Positions 1-12,700 are shown, counted from the stretch's first letter. The stretch: DNA of 64,000 bases from Vitellaria paradoxa (GCA_019916065.1 CM034236.1:51550690-51614689), one strand, 5' to 3'. Numbers and translations: made by a program. Notes: generated by a model from the sequence alone, not told the origin.

Positions 1-435
1 TTTTAAAATTATTACAGAAGAGTAAATTATTCGAACACTTTTTTAGTGACCAAATTCAAAGTGTAGTAAAATTATTTAAACACATTTTTAGCAATCAAAT
101 TTAAAGATTCATTTTAATCATTAAAGTGCTGCTGGCGACGATATTAAGAATCAAACTCGTGCCATCTTTTTTAATCAGAATTATTGTAATAGACCACTAA
201 ACTAAATCAGTATTTATGTATATATAATTTTACATATTTTAATATATATAAACAAATTTTTATCCCCTTTAACTGGTTACCAAATATTAACAAACATTGT
301 TTAAAAATGAGTGCGAAAGACAATTTGTGATCGAAGGAGATGAGAGATACAACAAATGTGTAAACGACTCTCAGATACTGCATGGCTACTATTTTGTGCA
401 TTTATTTTATTTTTATTTTTACTTATTTTTGGGGG
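1..435. other. AT-rich intergenic DNA, no gene seen
   Basis: I see no gene here. The stretch is A/T-rich, and its short open frames show no codon structure or family similarity that I recognise. It precedes the duplicated block that starts near 436. Confidence 0.5.
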
Positions 436-1262
436 GTTTGTAAATATATTAAACAATTAAAAATATAAGTTGGTATGTGAAAATTTTAACTCATTTTAAT
501 TGAAGAAATTGTCACCTCATTTGGTTGCATTTTTTTTTTTTTTTTTGGAGTGGCTGCTGCCTCTATATGCAATCTATATCCCTTGATGTTGGAATTTGTT
601 CCGCTATTGTCGCAGTGACCTCTCCATTGTTATATTTGACAGCTAAAAATCTCTTTTTCTTCCAGTTACTTTCACTTTTCTTTACCCACTAATTACCAAA
701 ATTTGAGCCAAACGCATCGTTATGCTGCTGAATTATGCGAGGGAAAGTTAGGATGTTGCAACCTCACATTAGAAAATAAGATATTTGATGGACTCTTTAG
801 GGGTTTGCTTTCACATAGAAAGTTGAGTGTGTGAGTGTTTAATGTAACCTCAGTCAGCAGATCAACTTTTGAGTTGGTTTGTTGACTTTAGTTTTCATTA
901 AAAAAAATAAAAAAAAAACCTCACATTAAAAGAAAAATAAATATGAGGGGTTTCAGATAATTAAAGAGAAAAGAAAATTTGGCTAAGAAATTAAAATTTC
1001 AATTACCACATAAACAAAAACCGCTCAATTAATACAAAAATATTATAATTTTAAGCTTGTAAAAAGTATTTAATTAATTATTTAAACTCATTTGGATATA
1101 TAAATAATTAAACAATTATTAAAGTTATTATTATTTCATAATTTTCATTATTGTTTGGTTTCCATCATTTTTTTTTTTTAAATGGAAACACTTTTACTGA
1201 ACTGTTATATGAAAAATAAACAGTATAGCATCCAAATTGACCGCGAAACAATAAACAGAAAC
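436..1262. repeat. Segmental duplication, copy A (left part)
   Basis: This stretch aligns by eye, colinearly and in the same orientation, with 25122-26272, which lies 3' of the third bHLH copy. Shared landmarks are gtaaatatatta near the start, gaagaaattgtca, ttaggatgttgcaacc, attaaagagaaaagaaaa and aaacaataaacagaaa at the end. The homology resumes at 5657 after a large insertion and runs into the last bHLH exon, so the block duplicated together with a bHLH 3' end. Differences between the copies reveal later insertions at 772-916 here and near 25456-25733 and 26061-26230 in the other copy. Confidence 0.8.
772..916 (+). mobile_element. Short retroposon with A-rich tail and 12-bp target duplication
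   Basis: This 145-bp insertion ends in an A-rich tail and is flanked by aacctcacatta at 760-771 and again at 917-928. The paralogous block (about 25760-25800) has the flanking sequence once and lacks the insert, so it supplies an empty site. The body (about 797-890, with cacat, aacctcagtc and caacttttgagtt) also occurs in reverse orientation twice at 37306-37602. A tail plus a long target duplication indicates LINE-type target-primed retroposition. I see no tRNA-like boxes, so the family is unnamed. Confidence 0.75.
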
Positions 1263-1363
1263 GTGTGTTGTCCCAAGAAAGAGAGATTGAGAAGTTACCT
1301 AGCATTGATTCTTCACACAAGTCAGAAGAAGCATGTAAATATATATATGTACACACTAACTGT

Positions 1364-1805
1364 AATGTACGTACGTTGCACTTGTATGCTATTTTTTTAT
1401 ATATTTAAATTAAAAATTAATAAAATTTTAAAATTTAAATTAATTTTAATAAATAAATTTAGATTAAATTAGTGTATGTTATTTCTTTTGTATATTTAAA
1501 TCAAGAAATAATAAAAATTTATAATCTAAAATAATTTTAATAAATAAATCTAAATCAGCATACGCTATTTCTTTTATATATTTAAATTAAAAATAATAAA
1601 AATTTAAATTTAAATTAATTTTAATAAATAAATCTATATCAATGAATGCTATTTTTTTATACATTTTAAATTAAAAATAATAAAGAGTTAAAATTTAAAA
1701 TAATTTTAATAAATAAATCTATATCAGTTTATGCTATTTTTTATATATTTCAATTAAAAAATAATAAAATTTAAAATTATTTTAATAAATAAATCTATGA
1801 AAGTA
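1364..1805. repeat. Tandem repeat, five units of about 85-88 bp
   Basis: Units begin around the motif gctattt (near 1388, 1475, 1563, 1648 and 1732). Each ends with ttttaataaataaatct or a close variant. The first unit carries gtacgttgcac and resembles a further copy at 4742-4840. Confidence 0.75.
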
Positions 1806-4486
1806 TCTTTATATCCTTTTTACATTGAATTTTTTTTTTTTAGTATCATTTACATCTCCAAACCATATTTAAGAGAGAATATCAACTTCAAAAAATGAAC
1901 TCTTTGCTAATTTATTGAAAAAATCAAACCTGAAATGAAATTTCATGTAATATATGTCTATAATGTTTACATTATTTCATTTTACTGACCAGTTCACAAA
2001 ATTAGAAAAATAATGATATACTTCTATTATATATAGTATAAAATTAATTCCATCACCATAACAATTTCTAGCCACTGCAACTATTAAAAATTTCATGAAG
2101 AATAATTTTCATAATCTAATAAATGTAAAATTAGATTTTTCTTTAAAGTCAATTCATTTTTGTAATAGAAAGAAAACATACAATAATATATTTGACTTTC
2201 ATTTAAAACATTGGTCCAAAAATCTATTTAAAAACAAGAATCATCCTTCAAACAAATAAAAGTTTTATATACAATTTCAAACCTGTTACTTATTACTATT
2301 TTATATTTTTTTAACTTGCTATGTGTAATAGAATTTTATAGAAATTTGTATTTTATTTCAGATAAAAATATATTACGTAATCTAATAAATATTAATTAAA
2401 TAAATTAATATTTACATAAAATACACTCTGCTTTTGTTAAATATAATTAAATTAACCCTAGTCTCCAATTAAATAGAACTCTGATAAATAATTATAAATT
2501 AAGACAGAATTTAAATAGCATTCAATATTTAGTAAACAAAAAATTTAAAATTTTAAAAATAGTGAAATTTTTAATAAAATCTAAAAAGTCATACTAAAAA
2601 TCTAATTAAATAAAAATATAATAAATTTAAAAAAATCACGCTTTGTATATTTGAATGGACAAAATGAAAAATAAGTCAAAAAATACTTTAATTGTAATAT
2701 GATACATAAAAAAATTTTAAATTTTACCAATAATACAAAATATAATAAAAATTAAACTAAAAATAACATTAAGAATAAAATAAAATCTAAAAATCGGATC
2801 TTATATATTTGAATTAACGAATTAAAAATAAGTCAAAAAATAAATACATAAATTAAAAATAATTTTAATATAAAGGAATATTATCTAATAAAAATAAAAA
2901 TAATATTTTATTAATATAAGGAAATACTTTAGTTACACCTATGAAAAGGTTAACAAAATTGAAATATGAAATTTTATAATACTTTGATAATTTTTTTATC
3001 ATTATTGTACAATAATATTTTCACATTAAACAAAAGATAAAATAAAATTTAAAAAAAAATTATACTTTCTTTATTTAAATAAATTAATTAAAAAATAACC
3101 TTTTCATTAGAATTTAATGTACAAAAATTTTAAATTTTAACAATAATGAAAAATATAATAAAATCTAAACAATTATATAAACAATCATGTTAAAGAATTA
3201 CAATAAAATTTAAAAAAATATCATATATTTTATTTTTGAATAAACAAATTGAAAAATACAGCAAAGAATAAGCTTTCCCTGAAATCTGATACACAAAAAA
3301 AATTAAAATTTAATCAATAATGAAAAATATAATAAATTTTAAAAACTTAATATTAACAATCACATTAAAAAATAAAATAAAATGCAAAAAGTCAGACCTG
3401 ATATATTTTAATGAATGATTTAAAAAATAAGTTAAAAATAAATGTATAAACAAAAAAATTAATTTCAATACAAAAGAATATCATCTAATAAAAATAAATG
3501 TAACAAACTCATTCATATTTTTAATAACCAAAAAGAAATTAACAAACAATATTATATTCTACGCACTTCTCCCTATGAACCAGGTTAATTATAAACAAAA
3601 GTTATCATAATAAAATTCTAACAAAATTTTTCTAGGCATAAATGCTACTTTGTATTTTTTTTAAACATGCTATGTGTATAGAATTTCATATGAATTTGTA
3701 TTATATTTCAAATAGGAATATATTATTTAATCAAATACATATCAAATATTTAATATTGATTTATTGAAATTATCGAATTATGTTACAACTAATGTAGATA
3801 TTTTATACAATACTAACACAATAATAAAAATTATATGATTATAATTCAAAAATAATTTGCATATTTCTCTCTATTTGTAGTCGCCTAAATATACGATAGA
3901 ATTTAAATAGATATATATTAATGAAATTTTTATTTTAAAGAAAAATCTCATTAGGATTTTTCTAATTGATAGAATTTAATTAGTATGAAAATCAATTAAT
4001 GAACATTCCACTTTGAATAAAATTGTGAATAAATGGCAATTATGTACAATACTAATTTTTTTAGATTATAGAACTATAAATTAGGATAATTATTGTTACA
4101 AAATTGATGTTAATGAATTAAAATCTTTATTTGATAGGCCAATTATTTTTTTGTATTATTTTGTTTAATAATGATATTTATTATGTTTTAATTTTGTTTT
4201 TGCAATATTTTGTTTAACAATAATTTTTATTGTTAATTATAAATTTTTTGCATTATTTTTTAATGAAAATAATATTTACTATGTTTTAAATAATAATTTA
4301 TTAAAACATATAAAAATAAAAATTAAGAACATATTAAATGATAACAATGTTAATAAAATCAAATATTTATTTAATAGGATAATTATTTTTTTGCATTATT
4401 TTATTTAATTTTGGACTCAATATTTTTTTAAATTTTTTATGTATTTTTATTTCTTTTAAATTCTATCTATAGTTATCTTATTATTG

Positions 4487-5024
4487 CCATATCTCCTAAT
4501 TTAATAGATATTTTTAATTTTTATAAATTTTTATTATTTTATATTCTGTATTTTTAAATCAAAAAGAGTAATATGTGCAATATTTAAAAATTAAAATTAT
4601 TTGAAATAACGACATCTCTCTACATCATCCATTGCCAATTTTATTTTTGTACATTATTATTAAATAAAATAATGTAAAAAATAATTGTATTTAAAAATAA
4701 ATATTATTATTAAATAGAATAATGCAAAAAATAATTAAAGTTATAATGTACGTGTGTTGCACATGTATGTTATTTCTTTAATATATTTAAATTAAAAAAT
4801 AATTAAATTTTAAAATTTAAAATAAATTCAATAAATAAATCAAACCCAATTTAGAAAAATTACATATCCCCTAATTTAATGGATATTGTTAATTTTTATA
4901 ACTTTTTATTATTTTAAATCCTATATTTTTAAATAAAAAAGAGTAGTATGTGCAATATTTAAAAAATAAAATTATTTCAAATAACCACGTCTCTCTACGT
5001 CATCCATTGCCAACTTTATTTTTT
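4487..5024. repeat. Direct repeat pair of about 165 bp
   Basis: 4487-4650 and 4862-5024 match closely. Each contains cctaatttaat near the start and ctctctac followed by catccattgcc near the end. They lie inside the 4.4-kb insertion and are separated by DNA resembling the 85-bp tandem unit. Confidence 0.7.
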
Positions 5025-5656
5025 TAATTTCTAATATTGTTTGATATTTTTAATGAATAATATTAAAATTAATATAATTTTAATCAGCATTATTATAATT
5101 TGATTTAAGATATATCACTTATTTTGTTTGGTAATAAAAATAATAAAGGACATGTTCTTTGTTAATAAATTAAAATCTTTATTTAATAGATTAATTTTTT
5201 TTTTTGCATTATTTTGTTGAATAATAATTATTATGTTTTCAATTAAAATTTATTAAAATATAGAAAAAAATAAAAAATAAAAAGTTACATGATAAATAAA
5301 AATTTTAAATAAATAATATTTTGTTTAATAATAATTATTATTATGTTTTAAATAATAATTTAGTAAAATATAAAAAATAAGAAGTTATATGATAAATAGA
5401 AATGTAGATTAAATAAAAATATCAAGTAATATTCATGAACATTTGGAAAGGGAGAGCAATTATCGTTATTAGAGAATATAATTGGATATAATTAGGTTTG
5501 CATGAAATTCAATTACGAATGTGAGAGTAATCATTATTCATTAAGAAGAATAATTAAATATAATTAAAATTATAAGAAAAAGAACAGATATAAGTGTTTA
5601 ATAAAAATTTTTTAAATATTCAAATTTTTTATAATAGTATAGGTATATAGAGTAAA

Positions 5657-5910
5657 TCAATTATTAATTGCTAGGATTTATTCGAAAAGTGTTCCGTAAA
5701 GTTCAAGAGGTTGACTTCTTTGCATGACTATGTATATCACGATATGCATATCATAAATTACCAAAAAAAAAAAAGAAAAAATGATATGCATGTCACAGGG
5801 ACTTCATGAAAGCGCCGCGTAACTTTTTAACAAGATCCTTCACCGTCTTGCAAATTTCATCATCCATCTAAAAAGAAATTATTACCCCATGTCAAATATC
5901 TAAATCAAAT
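5657..5910. repeat. Segmental duplication, copy A (right part)
   Basis: This continues the block and matches 26273-26487. It includes the last exon of the bHLH fragment and about 40 bp of the adjoining intron (gaaattatt, then tgtcaaatatcta). After about 5908 the similarity switches to intron 2 of the 14-kb gene, which marks the recombination point of the chimeric pseudogene. Confidence 0.75.
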
Positions 5911-6084
5911 AAACATTTTTTAGTTTAGAATTATGAGATGAAATTAATAATAATAATAATAATAATAATAATGCAGTACCCTCTTCAGGCCGGGAACAAT
6001 AGCAGAAAGAGCAACCAAGTGCTGATTGGGTTTCTCTCTCCGCTTTCTCTCTGCAATTACGTGATCTTGATTGCGCAAGGGAGT
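5793..6084 (-). pseudogene. Chimeric clade IVa bHLH pseudogene lacking the helix-2/ACT exon
   Basis: Two exon remnants are visible. 5980-6084 encodes the basic region and helix 1 (35 codons, from TPLRNQDHVIAERKRRE to VPGLKR) with its GT donor. It is nearly identical to the 14.4-kb gene but has Leu to Pro in helix 1 (RREKPNQ). 5793-5867 encodes the intact final exon (24 codons starting MDDEICKT, then TGA) with its AG acceptor. The central exon for helix 2, leucine zipper and most of the ACT-like domain is missing, and so is everything upstream of the basic region. The 112-bp intron between the remnants joins an intron end like that of the 14-kb gene to one like that of the 26-kb gene, with the switch at aaataaacattttttag near 5908-5922. 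Both remnants are phase 0, so a short in-frame product is conceivable, but without helix 2 it could not dimerise as a bHLH. Confidence 0.88.
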
Positions 6085-6351
6085 TATTGAAAATTCCTCT
6101 AACCAACCAATCACATGCAAAGCAAGAATAATAACATCAAAAAATAATAAGAAAATTCTCTTACAGAAAAAAAAAATCTCTATTTACGAATTTCACTATT
6201 AACAGTTAAAAGATACTACTTAAATATTTTACGAATCATTCGCACAAATTGTTTCGTTAATTTTACTTGAATCACTCAATTAAACCTACAAGTTGGCTTT
6301 CTATCTTAGCAAAAAGTAAAGGAGCAATAAAAGTCTAGAGAAAGATACTTA

Positions 6352-6684
6352 GGGGTCATTTGGTTTATTTTTCTCTTTTCTATTTTTTATTTTTATTTTC
6401 TATTTTCTGTTTTGATCTCATTTTTCATTTTATACTTTTGAAATAAGGAAAACAGTTCAAAATTCATTTGGTTACTTGTATTTTCAAATTTTATTTTTGA
6501 AAATTGAAAATGATTTTTACACATAAAATAAAAAATGATAAAAAATCATTTTGAGAGTTTTTAACAAAAAACAAAGAAAATCTCAAAACAAAAAATAGAG
6601 TATTTTTTGTTTCATCGTTTTGAGTTTTTAACACATAAAACGAAAATAAAAAATAGAAAAAAAAAAGTAAACCAAATGTCATCT
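6352..6684. mobile_element. MITE with T-rich/A-rich terminal inverted repeats
   Basis: The left end (tcatttggttta, then ctattttttatttt) is mirrored by the right end (aaaataaaaaatag, then taaaccaaatgtca). This gives inverted repeats of about 40 bp around a 330-bp element. No coding capacity. The target duplication is not clear. Confidence 0.65.
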
Positions 6685-7252
6685 TAATCTTTCAAAAATA
6701 AATTCTCTCTAAGTACCTATAATATATTTATGTTCCCGATAAATTATTAAGTATGTGTACATATTTATATAATTACAAAAAGATTGCCTTAATACGATAA
6801 AAGGTTGTCTTAATCCGAGGATATTTTTTTATCGCGGAACAATAATCACCATTAGTTGAGACCAAATAATCATCAAGAGTCAACCTTGCGTGTAAATCTT
6901 TGGAAGAAAACCAAGAGCACTAGCTGTATCATTGGACTCCGTGATTAAAAAAAAAAAAAAAGAAAATGGCACGCAAAAAATAACTACGAAAGCCACAGCT
7001 AATTCACTAACAGATGAAGTGTACAAGATGTGTAGCACAAAACAACTGACATAATTCCATTAACTTTAATAACGCAATATTTCCAATTTATATATCTAAA
7101 GTCGGTTTATAAAATGAGTCCAAAAAAATTCATCTGGAGGGTGCCATCCCGAACGTTGAGTCTTGTTAATGGGCTAAGCCCTTTCCTCCACTCATTAAAA
7201 CTCGTGAATAATTCTAATCGATCCATACAATTTCTGTCAAATTGTATAATAT

Positions 7253-8330
7253 TGTTCAAATATTCTATATTAGGTTATGGAATATTATTTATATATTTAT
7301 TTATATTAAAATATTTTATATTTAAGTATTTAGTATTTAGTAATTTTTATTTTAATATATAAATTATTACGATACACACTTTTCATTGTAAATCTATTTA
7401 AAGACCTCTCCTTAATCTTTATCATATATGACAAGATATAAATCTCATGTTCTCTCTCTCTAATTATATTATTTCTTATATTTTATTTTTTATTTTAACA
7501 TAGTATCAAAGTCATATTTCGTGTTTTTTATTTTTCTGGTGTAGTATCATTCTGCTGTACTATTTTTTCTCACCACAAATCTTTTTCTTTCACAATCTGA
7601 ACTAGTTTTTAATGTTCTTTGACCCATCTCATTTTAATTCCGACCTTTGTTTTTTCGTATTTCATCATCTCAGTATACTTTATTGTTTAGGATGACATCT
7701 CACATTATATTATCCATTATATTCGTAGTATTATTCTTGAGAGAATTAATCATAATACACTAAAAGATGTTAGTTTTTTTATTGACTGTAAACTCTAAAG
7801 GGTAAAGTGCTATTATTTTTTTTCGATATTTTTCAATTTTGTCTTTCTTACTCCATCTTCGCACACCGTATATTCGGTTTGATTATTTTTCAATCATCAA
7901 TCTGAAAAATAATCATATCAATGACAACAAATTTCTTTAAGAACTCACCATCAAAACTTTATAGCCACCAACAGTAACACAACTCTAAATTCTATACTTA
8001 TAGCTTATTCTACTATCTAGTTCAGCCATATTTAGAATTCTTCTATTTCTAAATTCAAATTAGTTTACCATCTCGAGTTCGAAGAAGAGTATTAGAATAT
8101 TATATATTAGTTATGATATATTATTTAAATATATTATCTATATCAAAATATTTTATATTTTAGTAGTTAGTAATTAATTATCTTTTTTGGTGTATAAATT
8201 ATTACTAAATATACCTCTCATTATAAATTTATTTAAAAATCTCTCCTTAACCTTTATCAAACGTGACAAGATGTAAATCTCACATTCTTTCTTTTCAATT
8301 TTATTATTTCTTTTCTTTTCTTTCAAAAAT
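7253..8330 (+). mobile_element. Degenerate miniature LTR retrotransposon (TRIM-like)
   Basis: 7253-7500 (TGTTCAAAT...TTAACA, 248 bp) is repeated in direct orientation at about 8090-8330. Shared features are aaaatattttatattt, acctctc/atctctcctta, gacaagat.taaatctca and attatttctt. Just after the first repeat, tagtatcaaagtca resembles the common plant primer-binding site tggtatcagagc (complement of initiator tRNA-Met). The purine run gaagaagag precedes the second repeat. The interior (7501-8089) has no gag or pol frame, so the element would be non-autonomous. The end of the right repeat is poorly defined. Confidence 0.6.
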
Positions 8331-9225
8331 AAAATATGAGCCATAAATAACAATTACTTTCTGATTACCGTTTTGACGCTTACTGCCATGTATGTATACG
8401 CAGGTGTGCAGATCCATGAAACTTGAAACTCCGCTGGTCCACATCCAAGGTTGGACAACAATCCAGAGTGGAGCTTCTGACAACTTTTATCTTGCAGGTT
8501 ACCCAAATAAAAAGAAAAATTAAAAAAAAAAAAAAAGAAAGAAAGAAAGATGAGACCGTCAACAAGTGTCAGGCTACAATTTTTTCCTCTGCACTTTCCG
8601 ATCAACGCAAAAAGGTGTTTTAAATTATATAAATTTATAAAAGTTAATATCTTCTTTTTTATACGGTAAGTAAAAAAATTTCAATTATAACTTTAATTTT
8701 ACAGTTCTATAATATGTATTTATAAAAATTTATAAAATTTTATATTTCTAACTTCAAACAGCGCCAAAATAAGAGCCATAGAAGCGGGGTCAAATTCCAA
8801 AACATTTTCTTGAACTTGCTCAGAGGGTTTTTGGTTTGTAAAACGTATAATAAAAGTATATAAATTTAATGTAAAAATAATATATGATAAAATTTAATTA
8901 AAAAAAATATAAAATTTGATAAAATTTAATAAATTTTAATTAATTTTACCCAACTAAATACTTTTTTAACATTGTTCAATCACTATTTTTTTCTTCATTT
9001 AATTTAATTAAGAAGTGTTTAGAGTAAGATAACGTGAGATAATTTATGAATTCGTAATTTATATAATGACAATAAAATATAAAGTGAATAATTTTTAAAA
9101 ATTTTAAATATTTTCAACGTTTTTTTAATTTGTCAAACGCAGGTCCCTTACTCAAACACAGGATTTCAAACAAAATGCAGATTTATCTCGAAGTTAGCAA
9201 AGTCAAACCCCTGTTTTGCGGTGGC
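8331..9225. other. Intergenic DNA, no gene seen
   Basis: 8384-8510 is a less A/T-rich patch of unknown origin with overlapping short frames on both strands. None resembles a protein I know. 8625-8765 looks like one arm of a small AT-rich MITE ending aacttcaaacag, related to 15895-16050. Confidence 0.4.
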
Positions 9226-9229
9226 AAGT

Positions 9230-9420
9230 AGTCATGGGTCAAAATAGAGACGTTGGATATCTCGGCGCCTCGGATTAACATCGAGGCACGAATCGGTGAT
9301 GTCTCAGACCCCGCTATAGTTTGGGATTCATCTTCACGTAATCGTCGCTTCCTCGCGCCACCGTAGAATCCTCGGGAATCGCGACATCGTAGCGCCGTAA
9401 GCCTCCCTCGTACTTGTCAA
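9230..9420. other. CpG-dense patch in CpG-poor DNA
   Basis: About twenty CG dinucleotides occur in 190 bp (for example tcggcgcctcgg, cgtaatcgtcgc, atcgcgacatcgtagcgccg), while flanking DNA has almost none. No open frame or RNA fold that I recognise accounts for it. Confidence 0.5.
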
Positions 9421-9599
9421 ACCCTCAAATGAGTCAAATCTAATTTTTTTTAAGTAACTCAGCAATCTGAGTCTACGAGTGCATATCGTGACCAATTTCT
9501 AAATCTCGTTTTTTATTTTTCTCTTTTTGTAATTTAAGGTATCCGACCTAATTTGTACACATCTCGACTAATCTTGAAACTCTGAAATTAAGACCAAGT

Positions 9600-9720
9600 A
9601 AATCCGCCAGTGAATTTAAAAAAAGTCGAACTAATGATTATTAAAGAGAAAACTCAATATCTTACCGATTGAATTAATCCAAGTTAATCAAATCTAAGCA
9701 CTCCTTGACCTTTGCATTTT
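9600..9720 (-). mobile_element. Possible decayed tRNA-type SINE
   Basis: On the minus strand, ttcaatcggtaag is followed about 30 bp later by attagttcgac. This resembles degraded polymerase III A and B boxes and the SINE-like insertion at 25.55-25.73 kb. No tail or target duplication was found. Confidence 0.3.
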
Positions 9721-12700
9721 TTTTGCTTATTATTTTTTTAGTGGATGTTTTATTTTATTTTTTTTAATGTAAGCCATGTTTGATTTTAAAATTTTTAAAA
9801 GGATTAATGTACATATATTAAAAATTAAACCTCCCTATAAATTATATTGTTAATTTAAAATTTTTCCTGTATTAAAAACACTATTTTTTGAGTGCGTTTG
9901 GAGCCTCAAAAAAATAAGAAAATAAAAAAAAAAACCAAAAGTGATATTTTTTTGAAGTGTGGAGTGTAAAAAGTAATGTTGAATGATAGGTGGATATTTG
10001 TGTTTGATTTGATATAAAGTTGTCAAAAATTATATAAAGTGACACGTGGCATAATTTTATTGAAGAATCTTGCAAATTTTTAGTATTTTGTGAAATTTTT
10101 TTATATAAATATCACATTAATTTTAAAAAAAAATTGATAAAATCCGTTAGAATGTACCATTTTAGTTTGTTCTAACGGATTTTGATAACTTAAAAAGGTT
10201 GAAATTTTTTGAAGTTTGAAAAAAGTGAAACTATTGAAATTTTTTAAAATTTTTTAAACTTTTTTGGTACTCCAAGCGGAACTTTTTTTTTTTTTTTTTT
10301 TGAATGAATCACACTTTAAGGAATCTTTAGAATTTTATCATATTTTTAAAATTTTTTAATTAAAAGATTGTAAAAAAAATTACATATCGCAACGCAAATT
10401 TTCAGATGGAGACAATGGCCGGGAGCGCAATATTGAATCAAGCAAGTGGCAGTGATTTAATTCTTTAACGAATCTCGGTGCGCACCAGATACTTCGGCGT
10501 AGCAACTGGCTTCTCTATTTTTTTTTATTGTAACCCTGCTTGCTTTAGTCCAATACAATTAAATTTCTTACGTAGGTTGAAATAATTTTTTAAAATAAAA
10601 TAATACTTAAATCTGCATCGCAATTAAAGTTGCTCCCGAGGGACAAGGAGTGGCCTTTGGAAGGGCCTTTGGAGTGGCCTTTAGCCTTAAGAAACAATTA
10701 GTCACTGTGCTGACTGCAGGAAGTGTTCAGAACCTTCTGTCAGTTGGCTTACATTAACTTTTTCTTATTGTTACTGTAAGTTCTCATTAATTAACTAACG
10801 CGCATATGTGAGTATTTAATGGTAATATTGACCCCCAAAGTTCGTCACGTGGCAGGAAAATGGATTTAGATAAATTAATAGGAAATAACTCTATCACAGC
10901 CAGTCGTATTCCACCGCTGATTTGCGTAGACGTCTATGTTACTTACGTAATTGAATAAAAAAATATTGAACTTTCACATCCGCCGGTCGGGGAGGGAGGA
11001 GATTTGAATTTCTAATATTTTCCCTAGTAATTTTATTAAATTATTATAATTATTTTTAAAAAATTATATTTTTATATATAAAAATTCTGTTTAGATTTTA
11101 AATTTTATTAGGAAATAGTGAAAATATCTAAAAAATTTTTAATTTTTTATTTTTAATTTTTAATTTTATTATATAAATTATAAGACTGCAACTTCTATCA
11201 ATTTTTATTAACCATTTTATTATTCTGAATGTCCCAAAAAATATTTTCTTTTTCTTCATGGACATGAATCCATTATAGGTAATTTTTTATCTCACTCGTT
11301 AGAAATTCTAGTTTTCCTTACGTGTGAGATCGAAAGCACTTCATTCCATTTGTCTGGTGTAACTAGCTTCTAGTCTAATTACCTGAAAAAGGCCATTTTT
11401 TCGTTATTTTTTTTTTTTTTTTTTGTAGCAGTAATAGATTCATTATACGTACACATTGTTCTGATCCAGCATTAGTACTGCCACTCTCGACTATGCTAGG
11501 GAAGAAGTGATTTTTTTCTTTTTTTTTTTTTTTTTCAAAAACAGATAGAAGGTGATCTTCCAATACATAGGAGGATTTTAGCATTGCTGCGATTCTTGAC
11601 AACTTGTGTTTGGTTTAATTTTGATCTATAACACACGGAGATAGGTGGGCATGACATTTACGAGCTGTAGTATGTAATGGTTAGAAGTATGGGTACTTTT
11701 AAAATCAGCTTGGATTAAAGATATACCAAGTGAAAAAAAAAAGAATGGGGGTCCAAATTTTCCTTTTTTTTTATTTGAGATGTAATAGAAAATGGAAAAA
11801 AAATATAAAATTTATGAAATTAAAATAAAAAAAAATTAATACATTGATGAATACATTTTATTTTATTATTTTTTAAATTCATTTAGATAAAGATACGTAT
11901 TCAAAACTTTAAATTTCCTTCACCAAATTCTCACTCCAAACACACTTAAAATTATGTCACTCCCTGAGCACCAAAGCTTGTAAATACACTCCCAAACATG
12001 TATCAAATACTGAAAAATGTGTCACATCATTTTATTTATTTATTTATTTTACCACTTAACATTTTTGATGTGAATTTGGATATACTTTCTATTAGAAGTA
12101 CATAAAAATTTAAAAAAAAAATAGAGTTACATAAAATATAATTAATTATTTATTAACATTGAAACTTTGTATATTAGATGATCCAAATAAACCACACATA
12201 CCATATTGCTAACGCAAATACAAGAACAAAATAATAAATATGAAAACACAAATTTTAACTAGAAAAATCCAAATAAAAAAAACAATTTCGAATCTTTCAT
12301 GGTAAAGCAGGCTTGATTATAAATATTAATATCTTAATAGACTTGGCTCCATATTTTGTTAATCTTTTATTCGAATCCTTAATTTACCAATCTCACCCAT
12401 TTTTAGTCCAATGAAGACAATTTAAATCCTCAGTAGCATGCTAAATCCATAAATACTCTCAATTCTAACTTCTTTGAATCACGCATACACAATGCACAAT
12501 GAATAAACTAATATGTGACTAAAGATTGAGAAAAATCATTAACTTCTGAAATCTTTTGCTCTTTAATGTTATTTTCTGTGCAAAAACCCTAACGATGTCA
12601 TAGAATAGATACACGAATTTTTCAATAAATTAAGCTTCTAAAACGTAGTTTAGAATCTGTTAATTTAATACTCGTGGTTTCAGTTTTTCTGTGGAATTCT

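Larger units (their letters stand above)
1263..5656. repeat. 4.4-kb AT-rich insertion inside duplicated block A
   Basis: The paralogous block joins directly where this DNA sits: aaacagaaa is followed almost at once by tcaattattaatt near 26265-26275. The segment therefore entered copy A, or was lost from copy B. It is extremely A/T-rich, has no credible coding region, and is built of repeats. These include an 85-88 bp tandem array (1380-1800) with a related unit at 4742-4840, a 165-bp direct repeat (4487-4650 and 4862-5024), and several looser repeats at 2580-3520, 4120-4400 and 5160-5400. No clean terminal repeats or target duplication could be fixed, so the transposon class is unknown. Confidence 0.6.

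Noticed and set aside
1364..1800. CRISPR-like array
   Set aside because: Units are contiguous AT-rich tandem repeats without unique spacers, in a plant nuclear context.
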